Below, piece by piece: positions 35,607-46,554 of a stretch of DNA of 64,000 nt (positions are counted from its first letter, which is position 1; each line of letters starts with the position of its first letter). Source of the DNA: Calvatia gigantea (Eukaryota > Basidiomycota > Agaricomycetes > Agaricales > Lycoperdaceae); the NCBI GenBank assembly GCA_025093985.1, contig JACAAK010000004.1:1860001-1924000 (forward strand). The letters are read 5' to 3'. The position numbers were made by a program, and so were the translations under genes. Below the pieces are notes generated by a model. It was not told the DNA's origin, did no database searches, and was given only the letters and a program-made list of their open reading frames with translations.

Positions 35607-35959
35607 GATAGATGAAGTCTAAGAAGCTGGCCTGTGGATAAGTATCAAATGCCGTGGGGCGGGAAGCAAGACAGTAGTGTTGCAATTGAGTCTTGACTGC
35701 AGGACGAGCATACATCAAAATCAATTCAGAAATAAAGTTCGTGTGGGGATCGTCATTATAACACACGTGCGTTTGGGCCCATGCTACTGGACTCCAATCC
35801 ACCCTGTTGGACTCATACTCGTGGCCATTAGCAGAAGAGCGTTGGTGTATTCAATCTTTCGAATGCAATTATCGACCGAAAAGAATTACACCGGGAGATT
35901 ATCTTATCGGATGGAAAATCGAGATAGTGAAATAGCCAATCGGCGGACGAACGTGCGCA

Positions 35960-37342
35960 TCACACGAGCACTTTTCTCAACTGCCAGCTCCGAGCAGGCA
36001 ACAACGTCACAGGGCATTTGCCTTCCTTGGCTATATGGTCGTATGCACAGCGGTAACAAAAAACATACCCGGATGGAAGTGCAGTTGCGTTATTAATTTG
36101 CTTCCGACATAATGGACAGGTACCATATGCTTTTCCGTCAACCTGCAATCCTTGTGGGTGTGGAGGCAGCATGCGCGGTGCAGGAATCGCTGGTCCGAGT
36201 GGGGATGTCGTCAAAGAACGCGCGGGTGAGTCGGGTGAGTACCACCATCCCAGGAATTTGATGAAGAAAATGGCGGTTGGGAGGAGAAATCGGAGGGAAT
36301 CGAGCAGAAGACGTGGAGAAGAGGAGAGTAGCTGGCGTAGCCGAGTAACCATGTTGAGTTTCCGGGCAGGAGAGGGCTTTTTTTGGGCTGCAAGGCTTGC
36401 AGCACGCTGTTGGATGGTACGTCAGGAGACACCCTCACAAGGACAAGCGATAGGCGTACGAAATCCTCCACCCCTAAGCGGCGGAGCTCGACCCGTATCC
36501 AGGACAACCAAGGTCGGTAGAAAGGACTTTTGTCGAACAGGTATGCAATATTCCAGGCGAGCAACCACCCTTCGAAGGATGTATTGAGCCAGGGATACGA
36601 CGCCTTGAAGGCTCGACGTAGTTTTCCTTTGAAGGTCTATGAAAAGACATCAGGAGTGGGGGTCCGGCTCACGGTAAGTACTCACATCCTCTGTCAATGC
36701 TTGGAGTTGCCGGGCGTCGATTCCCTCGCCTAGAACGTCGGAACTCAAACCCCCACCCAAGTCCTTCATAAAAGTCGTGTGCTTTTGCACGCAGGTATGG
36801 TATGCCAACCTAAGGTCACCGATTGTATCGTGTAGTATGAGCAGGGGATACACGGCGTACCAGATGTATAAGTGAACACCAGATCTCGGGTCCTCTCAAA
36901 GTCTCGCCGTGGGGAACGCCACCAACAGCAGCCTGGGTCCGCGGTGTCTCTATGAACGGTCTCCTCCTCCTCTTCAATCCATAGAAATTCTCAGCGAATG
37001 AGGCATCTTAGGTACCATAAGATGGGTGTGGGTGGGTGATATAAAGAGCAGGACGCACTATGTTTTCTAAGATAGTAGTTTTCTACAACAAGCATAATCG
37101 CTGCATAGAACTCTTCGTGTCGGTTAACTATCTTCAAGAGATATCGAGGATATTGTTGCGCAAAAACCTGATAGACATAAGTACGTTTGGAACCTTTAGG
37201 CTTTCGCAATCCAACCCGGTCGACCCACCGCGAGAACATATTTCAGTGCAGGCTGGAGAAGGTCTCGGAGTTGTTCCTGTGCAACAAGTTCGAAAAGAGA
37301 AGGTTTAAGAGGGTCGGAGCCAATATCATTAAAGAATTCCAT
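35960..37342 (-). CDS. PEX12: Peroxin-12, peroxisomal RING E3 subunit, 365 aa
   Basis: Six exons (37342-37229, 37167-37059, 37006-36880, 36809-36686, 36636-36460, 36406-35960) close to 366 codons. Pex12 with Pex2 and Pex10 forms the ubiquitin ligase that recycles the import receptor Pex5. The N-terminal Pex2/Pex12 domain is clear: PSLFELVAQEQLRDLLQPA, YLLKIVNRHEEFYAAIMLVV, NFYGLKRRRRP, and GWLLAWNIAYLFDKSPFYRP. Hydrophobic helices follow (LLPTAIFFIKFLGWWYSP). The C-terminal RING-like domain reads CPLCRKQINNATALPSGYVF, then CYRC, then CPVTLLP, with the reduced set of zinc ligands usual for Pex12. It is in tandem with PHO81 and divergent from the UPF0303 gene. Confidence 0.92.
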
Positions 37343-37744
37343 CGAGCGTGTTGTGAGTTTCAGAGTGCATTATCCGGGTGCCAAAAAGTAGGTGCTGGAT
37401 GAACGGGACGGAGAAGCAAGAATTGCCGGACCGGAGCTAAGACGGAGTTCACATGTTCGGGAGGACTCAACTTCCAGCATCCGTATGTACTTGAAGTAAT
37501 TCCCTACATACTAGACAGAAACCTGTAGTCAACTCAACACATCCTAGTAGGATGGCCTTGAAGAGCAGATACCCTTGAAAGCTTGTTTGGTTTATGTTCA
37601 GTTTGCCTCGTTGCGTGTCTGGATGCCATCATCGGCATTCTGCCAGTTTATTTCTCCACGAGGCCTCCCTTTCTCATTTCACCCCCTTTCACCCTCTGGG
37701 TTCCTTCACCCCCCCTGTTTCTCTTAAAAAACGTGTCCGGAAAC
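37343..37744. promoter_or_regulatory. Divergent promoter between PEX12 and the UPF0303 gene
   Basis: A 402 bp region between divergent start codons, with pyrimidine-rich sequence before 37745 on the plus strand. No specific motif recognised. Confidence 0.45.
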
Positions 37745-38521
37745 ATGTTCAACGGGATCCATATGATGGCCGTCCCGACGGACGCCAACCTCGCTACTCA
37801 AGCTCTCTCAGAGGAAAGCACATACCGCTTTCATGCCTTTTCTGCGGATGACGCCATTACACTTGTACGGACTATTAAACCTCCTTCAAATCAAACACAG
37901 CCTGATAACTTCATTGCCTTTATGACTTTTGCACGCCTCAGGGCCTGTCAATCCGTAAACGCTTTCGGGCTTCTTCTCGGCACGGCAAAGGCAAAGGCCT
38001 TGTGATAGCTATCCAAACGATCGCAGGCCATAACCTTTTCTCGTGTACAGTTGGAGATTTGGGTCACCCGAATGGTATTGGAGATGTTAGTCTTGACAGT
38101 TGGACGTGCCTTGAGGGAATGATCAATGTGGTCAAACGGACCGGCCACTCAAGTTATTATGTCGAAAAGGGCATGTCAGCAATGGGAAAGACAGCGAAAC
38201 AGTTGGGTTTGGAAGAGGAGTATAAGGTGCATGGTGGGGGTGAGTTTCAAAAACATTGTTGATTGTTATCGGAGTAATTTGATGAATTCATTTCTAGCAT
38301 TTCCAATTTGGTTGGAGGTATGATCTCGTTTCAAAGGAAGGGGGTGGATACTAAATATTTATTAGAATGCACCATGTTGCCCCATTGCAATCGTTGCATG
38401 TTATTCTGGCTCATCTCAGGATGATCACAACGTAAGTCTCAAGTTCACAAGCTCTCGGGAAGATACTTATGTTCTCAAAACATGGCAGCTTACCGTGAAC
38501 ACGGTACGGGACTTATATTAA
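37745..38521 (+). CDS. GlcG/HbpS-like (UPF0303) protein, about 178 aa
   Basis: Exons 37745-37864, 37942-38239, 38298-38317 (20 nt), 38366-38431 and 38489-38521 join in phase. The sequence matches the haem-degrading/GlcG fold family to which yeast YBR137W belongs: GKGLVIAIQTIAGHNLFSCT, VGDLGHPNGIGDVSLDSW, VKRTGHSSYYVEKG and a C-terminal PCCPIAIVACYSGSS. Family members are cytosolic oligomers; YBR137W has been linked to tail-anchored protein biogenesis, and bacterial members bind haem. The stop at 38519-38521 gives normal length. However, skipping one T at about 38512 would continue the frame as a longer, family-like helix (DYIKKLRRNSE), so a frame error at the end is possible. Convergent with the mitochondrial SSB gene. 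Confidence 0.8.
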
Positions 38522-38711
38522 AAAACTAAGGAGAAACAGTGAAGCACCAGGACCGTCAATGCCGGAGCCTGGTATCCCTCGTCCTGTCTCCGTGGGTTAT
38601 TTGTGTCCCCTAACCAGAACTCATCTAATGTTGTTAAGCAGGAATGGGTGCCCGACCTTGGATACAACAATGCTGATCAACCGCTGCGATATCCGGGGAG
38701 TTCAAGTATAC

Positions 38712-38771
38712 GAGCACCATGGGGATGAGCATCACGAAGACGAGCATCATGGGGACGAACATCTTAGAGAA
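38712..38771 (+). repeat. Four imperfect 15 bp tandem units
   Basis: Units begin GAGCACCATGGGGAT, then three variants of it, each 15 bp. Read on the plus strand they would encode repeats of EHHGD type, but the frame is not part of a supported gene unless the UPF0303 gene is extended. They lie between two convergent genes. Confidence 0.65.
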
Positions 38772-38853
38772 GGGGAACATAGGGATTAGGAACACGACCT
38801 ACAACTGCAACATACTATAATATTATCAATGATGGTCTGAATAGAATTAGGGA

Positions 38854-39556
38854 TTAATATCCGGAGGTTTGAGATGATCCTGCTGATTCTGATTCTGATT
38901 CTGGTGTTTCTGGTGACAATTTGGGTGAGCTGAGCACCTTGATGGATTCTAAACCGTGATACTAGTGAACACACTTTCTTTGGCATTGAAGTATATCTCG
39001 GGAGCTCACCGTGGGCAAGGAAAATATGCCGTTGGCCTTGGGGGGTAGTGGGGTCAGCACCTTGCTCGGGTTCTTTAATGGTGTAGTCTGCTTCAACGTA
39101 TACTTTTGAACCCTTCTTCAAACGGGTGAGATATTCAATCTCGGGGGGGTTGAAACACAGAATGCGATGATAGGTGGGAACAGACTGCCGTTCTAAGATA
39201 GGACTATAAGCGCAACCTCTAACACGAACAGGTAACTCCTCACCTCCCTGATTGGTATTGAACACTGTTTGTCGTGACGACGGTATATCTTAACCGAAAT
39301 TAGTCTATGGACGCTTTAAGAAGTGTCCTTGCTCACGCAAGAAACTGTTTATCATTCTTGGTAAACCGCAGCTCCGGCTCCCTCACAACCCTTCCAATCA
39401 GAGTCAACTTGGCCAAATCTGCAGCGGCCGGTCGCGAACTTGAGAACGCCTAATAAAGGCGGGTCAGTATTGGGAAGGTCAGAGGATGTGAATAACGCGC
39501 ACTCTGGTGCCGAACATAGAGGCGGGGCTTTTGAGAACGCGAAGAGCGCCAAACAT
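38854..39556 (-). CDS. RIM1: Mitochondrial single-stranded DNA-binding protein, 166 aa
   Basis: Five exons (39556-39503, 39449-39337, 39288-39244, 39203-39010, 38948-38854) close to 167 codons. It is an OB-fold protein that coats single-stranded mitochondrial DNA during replication. The N-terminus (MFGALRVLKSPASMFGTR, then AFSSSRPAAA) is a mitochondrial presequence. The fold follows: LAKLTLIGRVVREPELRFT, AYTVVTTN, YHRILCFNPPEIEYL, KKGSKVYVEADYTIKEP and TPQGQRHIFLAHESI. The third intron is only 40 nt, but the splice is forced by phase. The acidic tail (PESESESAGSS) comes from a short CTGATT repeat. It is divergent from HBS1. Confidence 0.88.
38883..38903 (+). repeat. (CTGATT)3.5 microsatellite in the SSB tail
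   Basis: Encodes the alternating Ser/Glu tail of the mitochondrial SSB on the minus strand. As a six-base unit it can change length without breaking frame. Confidence 0.7.
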
Positions 39557-39760
39557 CTTGGAATAAAATATGTCGACGGAAGCAGGGAAGGCGAGAAAAG
39601 CTTAAAACTTGGGAGTTGCTAACTTAAGTAAGAAGGGGTGGTAGATTCGCGTTGTTATGACGTGTTTGCAGCCGGAGAATTCCCAAGTTAGCTGCTCTCG
39701 TTCATTGATAACAACTTTGGATCAAAAACTCTTCATCTCATAACTGCACCACCCCGTACA

Positions 39761-42700
39761 ATGTCTCGGCACAGAGATTTCCGCAATCTTAACATCAATG
39801 GTATGTTTTCAATGAGTTTCTGTATTGTTCAAGTCCTGACATTGACCTCGAAGACGAACTCGACGATGACGCTTTATCTGATGGAGGAGAGGAAGCTATG
39901 ACTCAAGAACAGGAGGGTGCGTCCAGCATCCCAATTCATAGTGCCTAATATTCACAGGCACTTCCAGATGAACTGTATGCTGCCTTAGATCAAGTGCGTG
40001 CAATCGTCGGAAGTGCCCAAGCGTCAGGCCTCTCCGACAAGGAACTCACGGACACTCTCTGGCACGAATACAATGACGTTAACAGGACTGTCGAGTGGGC
40101 ATTCGGTATGGGTTAGTGTATGTCATAACTTTGTTTTAGGAATAACACCATGCACGTAGCGGAACAAGATCGTCGGCGCGCTGCACAGGAGCGGAAAGGT
40201 AAGCTTTCTCGACAGTTTGCCATATCTGTTACATCCCTTTTTGTGTCATTGGCTTCCTGGTGTCCCCCCATCATCCCCTCCTGGCTCCTTCTACTGCTAG
40301 GCGTAACCAGAAGGTGCTTGTCTACACCACCCGGTTGTTGATACTCCAAGTTCTAGAGTTTTGTGCTCATGAACGATTGAACAGAGACCTTCGATTATGA
40401 CCAATCGGCGCTCGAGTACTTCAGAAGTCGAAATATGGATCCGAGTGAAGATCAATCGCGTGTACCCAAGATCATCCTTGCCCAGCAACTTGCTGAACAA
40501 GGTTGTCTCATTCCAGAAGAGGAAGATGATCCAGATTCACTGCTACCGCGTCAATATAGACCAGACCTCAGTACGATCACGGAACGGAGCGAAATAATTA
40601 CAGAGCCATCTCCTGCATGGCCGCCCCGAAGCTTGAGAGCACCATCTACACGCAGGGGAGCCGATTCAAGTAGAACAACCTCATACGGGGACCCGATCGG
40701 CGAGTAATCGTGCCATCGCTCATGACCTCTCGCTAACTGTTCGATCTAGAGGATGGCTCACAAACGCAACGGTTTTTTGGGGAAATCGTGGAACCGGAGA
40801 CGCAGGAGACTCCCCGCCAGAGACCAGTATCACTGCAACCTTCAAGCACTTTGGATTCGGAGGGTGTTCCCTCCATCAGGCTATCATCTGCCACCACCAC
40901 TCGCGCCTCTGACCCTCCTAATCCGCCTCCAATATCAGAGAAACCCCTTCCTGTGACACCTCAGTCGTCTAAAAAATCAAAGCTCTCTTCATTGGCAAGT
41001 TCTAGATTAAGTGCTGTCAGCTCCTTAACCACAGGCTCGCGGGACGGCAACAGTGTTTCATCGGGTTCAGTGAGAACATTTCCCATCCTTCGGCCATCCC
41101 CAGGTTCAGAAAAGGCACCAAGCACTGTAGCGCCTTCAGTCCCTTCCAAGGATTACCCTCCAAGCAATGTATCCTCTGTCTCAACTCCAGGGACCTTATC
41201 TCAAGCAACTGGAGTTTCAGAGATGACCGCGCAGGTGCAAAAGGCGATTCAAGCGGCATTGGAGTTAGAGGCTATGGACAAAGCCGTCCAGCCGGAGGTC
41301 AAAGCAGAGAAGCCCAAGCTGACATTAGCACAACCACAATCCCCGCCACCTGCCAAGGGGGTACCGTTACGGTCCTTGCAGTCCCCACAACCTCCCTCAC
41401 AGCAAATACTAAAGCCCACTTTGCAAGCCCAGAGGCCCCCCTCTGATGCTCCTAAATCCCCTTCAACTCCTAAACTGGTACCCCCTCCTCAAGTTCCCAA
41501 GCCCCAATCTCCCCAAAAACCGCCAACCCAGGTAACAGGGGGGACGAAGGACGGGAAACCAATGTCCAAACTTGCGTTGCTTGCTCAGCAAAAGGTTTCA
41601 ACGAGCAAAGCCCCCAAACTTCCTGCAACAACAACAGAGTATCTGGTTCCTACGGCGAACGGCCCAACTGCCACAACTGCCATTACAACATCTTATCAAT
41701 CTCTTTTCAGCCTTACAGACCCGAAACGTTCTGCCTTCATACCTAAACTCGAGGTCGTCCCCCTCTCAACTACTACAGCAATCCGGCAGCCGAAGACATC
41801 CAAATTAGCCCTGAAGGCCAGGAAAGCTGGCGAGAAACCAACAGTCCAGGCGCCTGCAGGGGAAGTGGAAGAACCAACCACCGGTCCTCTGTCTCCGATA
41901 TTCCAAGCCCCTCCCCGTTCGCGCGCACAACCGTCCGCGTTCGCATCCGTACTGGTACACGACGACCTAGTGCTATTCAAACCACAACGAAAAATTAAAG
42001 AAAAACGTAAAACTGGGGATAGTGACCAGGAACCTCGTCAATCGACTCGCGCGAAAAGGACTCAGGAAGTCGTGCCTAATCTTACGCCCCCGACTTCATT
42101 TGCTTTTGATAGTCCGAGTCCAGACGATATCGTCTTTAACGCTCGTCGTGGAACCTCGTTATCCCAGAGCCAGAAGCCAAGATCTACCATAACTTCGACT
42201 TTAAGCTCGAAATCATGATACCCCTGTTTCCTTCTTCTCCCATTCTTTTGCACACCGGACGGTCTTTTGGACTTTCTTCTTCTTACCACAATCCCTACTA
42301 GTTATATCCTTGTGATTTTCTGGTCATACTAATCTACTTATTTTTATAGCTGCCAAGGAACGAGAAAAGGCACAAAAAATAGCTGCCCAAAGACCCGCTA
42401 TGAGTTCAGCAGGTAGCTCGCGAGCAGCCACGCCTACGAAGAAGAAAACGAATACCGATACCCACACAAGCATAAAGATTTCAACCCCCCCACCAGCGAC
42501 GAAAAGTACGAAAAGCAGGGATGTAGATCAGGAACAACTGGATACTGGCGGCTTTAGGCTTAGGCACAACAAAGGCGTCTGGTTCAAATGAGACTGGCGA
42601 GCCCGGGACAGTGGAGGAAATCCCGAAAGTTAGTTTGGCGAGAGAGAAGCTATTAGAGGAAGTGCAAAGGACCATTGCAGATGGTGTGGGTGGCGGGAAG

Positions 42701-44443
42701 AAGGCTGTTAATATTGTTGTGATTGGTGAGCCTTTCAGTCCCTGTGCGGTGGTTCATGTTTGTAAACGGACTACAGGACATGTGGATGCCGGCAAATCGA
42801 CATTGATGGGGAGGTTGTTGTATGACCTCGGGAGACTTGATGAGAAGACAAAGAGAGCAAATGAGAGAGGCAGTTCTAAGGCCGGGAAGAGTAGTTTTAG
42901 TTGGGCCTGGGGTTTGGATGGAACGGTCGAGGAAAGAGAACGGTAAGACCATCCACCTCTGAATAACCTGCCCCAGGAACTCACGAGAGATTTCAGTGGT
43001 GTTACCATGGATATTGCACAACAATTCTTCGCAACACCACACCGCCAAATTACAGTGCTGGATGCACCCGGCCATAAAGATTTCGTGCCAAACATGATCT
43101 CTGGAGCTTCACAAGCAGATTGTGCATTACTAGTCGTCGACGCTGCGACCGGGGAGTTTGAGGCCGGATTTGAGAGAGGTGGCCAGACAAGAGAGCATGT
43201 ATTGCTCGTAAGGAGTTTGGGTGTAAATCAGATTATTGTCGCAGTCAATAAACTCGACCAAGTATGTTTCTTCTTTCTCGCCCTGGCGTTAAAGGAGCTG
43301 AGGTTTCTACAGGTAGAATGGAGTCAAGTACGGTATAACGAGATAGAATCAGGCCTCCGACCGTTTTTGCTCCAGTCAGGGGTTCGCGGCTTCAAAAACG
43401 AATTTTGTACCTGTCGGTGCTATGCTTGGCGTCAACCTAATTGACCACCAAAGCGAAGGCGCAAAGCGGCTCAATGAATGGTATTCTGGACCTACACTGA
43501 TTGACTATCTTGGTAAGGGCCTATTATTGACATCTCAAGAACTAACTTCACATGGACTGAAGATAAACTGGAACCCCCCGCGAGGGGTTATGCCAGCTTG
43601 TTCCGACTACCCATCTCCAACATTTTCAAAACACAGAGCACATCAGGTGTATACATCGCGGGTCGCATTGCCACTGGTATCGTACAAGTTGGGGAAAAGG
43701 TGCGCGTGGTGCCAGGGGATGAGTCTATCACTGCCGTCGTCAAATGTAACTTCATGTCTTCCCCCAACCACATCTCGTGTCTAAGTGAACCTCTATAGCG
43801 ATTGAAGTAGAAGACGCATCCGCCAAATGGGCAATGGCGGGAACAAACGTCACGATCGCGCTTACAAACGTTGACCCACTGAACTTGAGCATCGGGAGTG
43901 TGTTATGCTATCCTAGGTGAATTAGTCCCGTTGGCTTCCGCGTTCACGGCGCGAATTGTTGTGTTCGATATCGCAGTGCCAATCACTGCTGGCGCTTCTG
44001 TATGTCCTATTCCAATCACACGTGGTGTTGACGTGGTTGACGAACTGGGTGACGCAGGTTGAGTTGTTTAACCAGTCGCGAGATGTCCCCGCTACAACCA
44101 GTAAACTTATCTCGTTAATTGATCGGACGACGGGGAAAGTTACGAGGAAGAATCCTCGGTAGGTACCCATAATTTGGATTATTGGAGTGTGTTTTTTGAC
44201 CATATGCGTTTAGTGTTTTGGCGAAGAATGCCTCAGCAGAAGTTGAGATCTCATTGCGTAGTGCAGGAGTAGCCGGGGCTCCAAAAGGAATTCCTCTTGA
44301 ACCTTTCTTTTCGAATAAGGACATGGGAAGAATTCTACTTCGTAGAGGCGGGGAGACAATAGCAGCCGGTACGCTCCTTGTTGGCGTGACTGAATTACTG
44401 TCTAACTCTTATGTGAGGTATTGTTCTAGAGATTCTTGGGTGA
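39761..44443 (+). CDS. HBS1: Hbs1 ribosome-rescue GTPase with Ski7-like exon
   Basis: Exons: 39761-39800, 39854-39916, 39968-40105, 40160-40198, 40385-40669, 40750-42218, 42350-42725, 42777-42942, 42997-43261, 43313-43512, 43563-43745, 43799-43999, 44058-44158, 44214-44368, 44418-44443. Hbs1 works with Dom34 to split stalled ribosomes. The N-terminal HBS1-N domain includes [18 protein letters not shown]. The GTPase has [34 protein letters not shown] and NKLDQVEW; domains 2 and 3 end in [15 protein letters not shown]. The 490-codon exon 40750-42218 is disordered ([24 protein letters not shown]) and ends in TGA before the GTPase exons, so Hbs1 must skip it or pass the stop. Three single surplus bases (about 42547, 43381, 43916) break the GTPase frame; phase of every flanking exon confirms them. 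Confidence 0.88.
40750..42218 (+). other. HBS1: Ski7-like alternative terminal exon of HBS1
   Basis: A single 1,469 bp open exon ending in an in-frame TGA. The donor at 40670 (after one base of a codon) fits equally the acceptor of this exon and the acceptor at 42349 before the linker to the GTPase, so the two products would share the HBS1-N end. Single HBS1/SKI7 genes producing both proteins by alternative splicing are established in fungi and animals. Confidence 0.6.
42541..42551 (+). other. HBS1: +1 frame break 1 in HBS1
   Basis: Before it the frame reads DQEQLDTG and then hits a stop; after dropping one G of GG it reads [16 protein letters not shown] into the conserved GTPase. Exon length 42350-42725 is one base too long for phase. 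Confidence 0.75.
43377..43384 (+). other. HBS1: +1 frame break 2 in HBS1
   Basis: Four G where three would give [19 protein letters not shown], the conserved Hbs1/EF-1alpha segment. Exon 43313-43512 is one base too long for phase. Confidence 0.8.
43912..43919 (+). other. HBS1: +1 frame break 3 in HBS1
   Basis: SVLCYP is followed by TGA in the upstream frame; skipping one base at CTAGGTG restores [18 protein letters not shown]. Exon 43799-43999 is one base too long for phase. Confidence 0.8.
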
Positions 44444-44845
44444 TAATCGGGCTCGGGTGGAGCACATGCCAGGAGCAAAGTAAATTTTAAGGGCATAGAA
44501 AGGACAGAAACAGAGTATACTTAATCCAGAAGTCAATAAGTCTATGTGCGAGAACAATCGTAAATGTAAGCTGAGAGGTATCCGCGTAGCCGACACATAT
44601 AAGCCAAAGGAAAAACACCCTTCATAAAACATAGCAAGGAGAGCTTGTTTGGGCGAATGAAGTCAAGTGAATGACTTCCAATTGCTCGTAAACTCATCCA
44701 TCCATCCGAACCAGAGCGGGGAGAAAGGAAAACATAGAGGGAACAAGGGGTGCAGGAATTTTAGATTGAGAAAGGGGCCTGGGGGGAGATAAAATAGTTC
44801 CAATGAATGGAACCCGGCAGGAAGATCACCATAGAAAAATCTCAT
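44444..44845. other. Convergent 3' region between HBS1 and the CBM48 gene
   Basis: About 400 bp between two stop codons on opposite strands, probably both 3' UTRs. No coding signal or repeat seen. Confidence 0.5.
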
Positions 44846-46554
44846 TCAGTGCGTTCCCTTCTCCTTTTCCCCCTCCTTCTCATGGTGAAACAGATGCTTG
44901 AGCTTCCCAAAGAGTGATGAAGTCCGCTTTTTCTTACTCGTCGACGTGCCATTGCCCTTGCCAACGCCCAACTCATCGACGGTACCCTTATCCTTTGAAG
45001 AACCTCTCCCAAGTTGCGGGAATGCTTTGGACTTCCTGTTGACTGTGGATGCGGGCGTAGATAGGGCCGAGGCGGCAGAAGGACGTGTGGGCGTTGTTGG
45101 ACGAGAAGAAGATTTGGCAATTGTTGACGCTTCGGACATCGACTTTGTGTGCTCTTTTGCGTCGGGTGCGGTGGTACCATTAGTTGACTTGGAAGGAGAA
45201 CTGGGAAGAGGGATAGACGCAGTTTCCACTTTTGTAGCTCCCTCTGTCGCTTTTGGCGTCTCCTCTACTGGGGCAGGGGGAGCTGATTCGACCTTTTCCT
45301 CTACAGGCGCACCTTCGACCACAGGGCCCCCCTGCAATGCACCAACGACAGCGGGTTCTTCAAGTGCGGTAGGGGCCGAAGTGGCAGTGAGGGGTATAAT
45401 GGGGATGGGTACGATAGGTGCTTTCTCTTCTGCTGCAGGCTTCGCGGACACAACAGCAGCGGCGGGGGGACCCGATTCGGCTTTTTCCTCTACGGGCGTA
45501 TCTTCGACCACAGGCACCCCCTGCGATGCGCCAGCGACAGTAGGTTCTTCAGGTGGGGTAGAGGTTGAGGTGGTAATGAGGGGAATTTGAGGGAGTATGA
45601 TATCCATCTTCTCTGTTTCACCCTCCGCCTTAGACTCGTCCTTCCTTGCAGGAGGGGAAAATCCAACAAACGTTGGAGTAGCCCTCTCATCAGCAGCGAC
45701 ATTGGTCAGATCTATCGTGCAATTCTCCTTGGCATATACGGGTATGATAGGGATGGGTACAATGGGTGCCACCATAGGTCCGCTCTCTGATGGTTGGGGC
45801 GACGAAACCGCAGGGTCAGATTCGCCTACATCACCTGTTCGCAAGGCGGCTGAAGTGTGCTCTGACTCCGGGTTTACGCTTGCGTCACCGTTTGTAGCGG
45901 GGATAACGAGAGTGGACTCGGCAGTGTTAGGAGCGGGAGAGGGAAGTCCGCTGGAGGGGTGGGCAGTAGATGGCGTAGGTATCGCAATCTGTAGCATATT
46001 AACTAATAAGTTAAGAACTCGTGGCAGGATTTGAACAACATACCTGGCCGCTGTTGACGGGATCCACACCGACAACATTCTGTATCGTTTTGCCCAACCC
46101 GGAAGTAACATATTCCAGGGCAGAGGATGTCCCATTACGAGCAGCAATCGTATCGGCCAATTCAGAAATGAACCGTTCCGCGGTCCCGTCCTGTGGCTTA
46201 TCCTGAGCCTCCAGGGGATCCTTCAGCGGGACGTAGTGCACGTTATTCACATAGCCCTCGGGCGCCCGCTCTGTTGGTAAATCCTGTCTGTAAACCCACT
46301 CGCCATCGACAATAAACTTGTACCGGGTAGGAGAACCGTAAGGTACCTTAATAATTCCGGTAAAAGTTCCCGTAGAAGTTGACCGGGTGAGGTGGAGAGA
46401 TTTAGACCATTGGTCAAAGTCGCCTGTTATGATGACGGATTGTGCTGTTGATGAAGGCCTATAAAATATCAGGAGAGCGTGTGAGAGGTATGAGGGACTG
46501 GAATATATTAAGGGCAACGTACCACTCAACGGTGAACTCGTAGAGATCGCTCAT
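44846..46554 (-). CDS. Glycogen-binding (AMPK-beta/CBM48) domain protein, Crp1/Mdg1-like, 529 aa
   Basis: Three exons (46554-46523, 46458-46044, 45988-44846) close to 530 codons. Residues 1-85 form an early-set fold like the AMPK-beta glycogen-binding domain: YEFTVEWPSSTAQSVIITGD, FDQWSKSLHL, VPYGSPTRYKFIVDGEWVYR and VNNVHYV. Yeast Crp1 and Mdg1 share this layout of one N-terminal domain plus a long tail. The tail is Pro/Glu/Ala-rich and contains a duplicated unit of about 65 residues (IVPIPIIP followed by EEP..V.GA.QG.PVVE..PVEEK). The C-terminus is basic (KKKRTSSLFGKLKHLFHHEK) and could bind membranes or nucleic acid. Function in basidiomycetes is unknown. Confidence 0.8.

Noticed and set aside
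39204..39330. Frame break in the mitochondrial SSB gene
   Set aside because: It looked like a +1 break at first, but using the acceptor at 39289 and a 40 nt intron (39243-39204) restores phase and gives the family motif AYTVVTTN.
44898..45590. 230-codon plus-strand frame opposite the CBM48 gene
   Set aside because: Antisense shadow of a Pro/Glu/Ala-rich coding exon; composition only, no domain.
46001..46045. tRNA T-loop-like sequence GTTCAAATCC on the minus strand
   Set aside because: No matching D-arm, anticodon or acceptor stem around it; it lies in an intron of the CBM48 gene.
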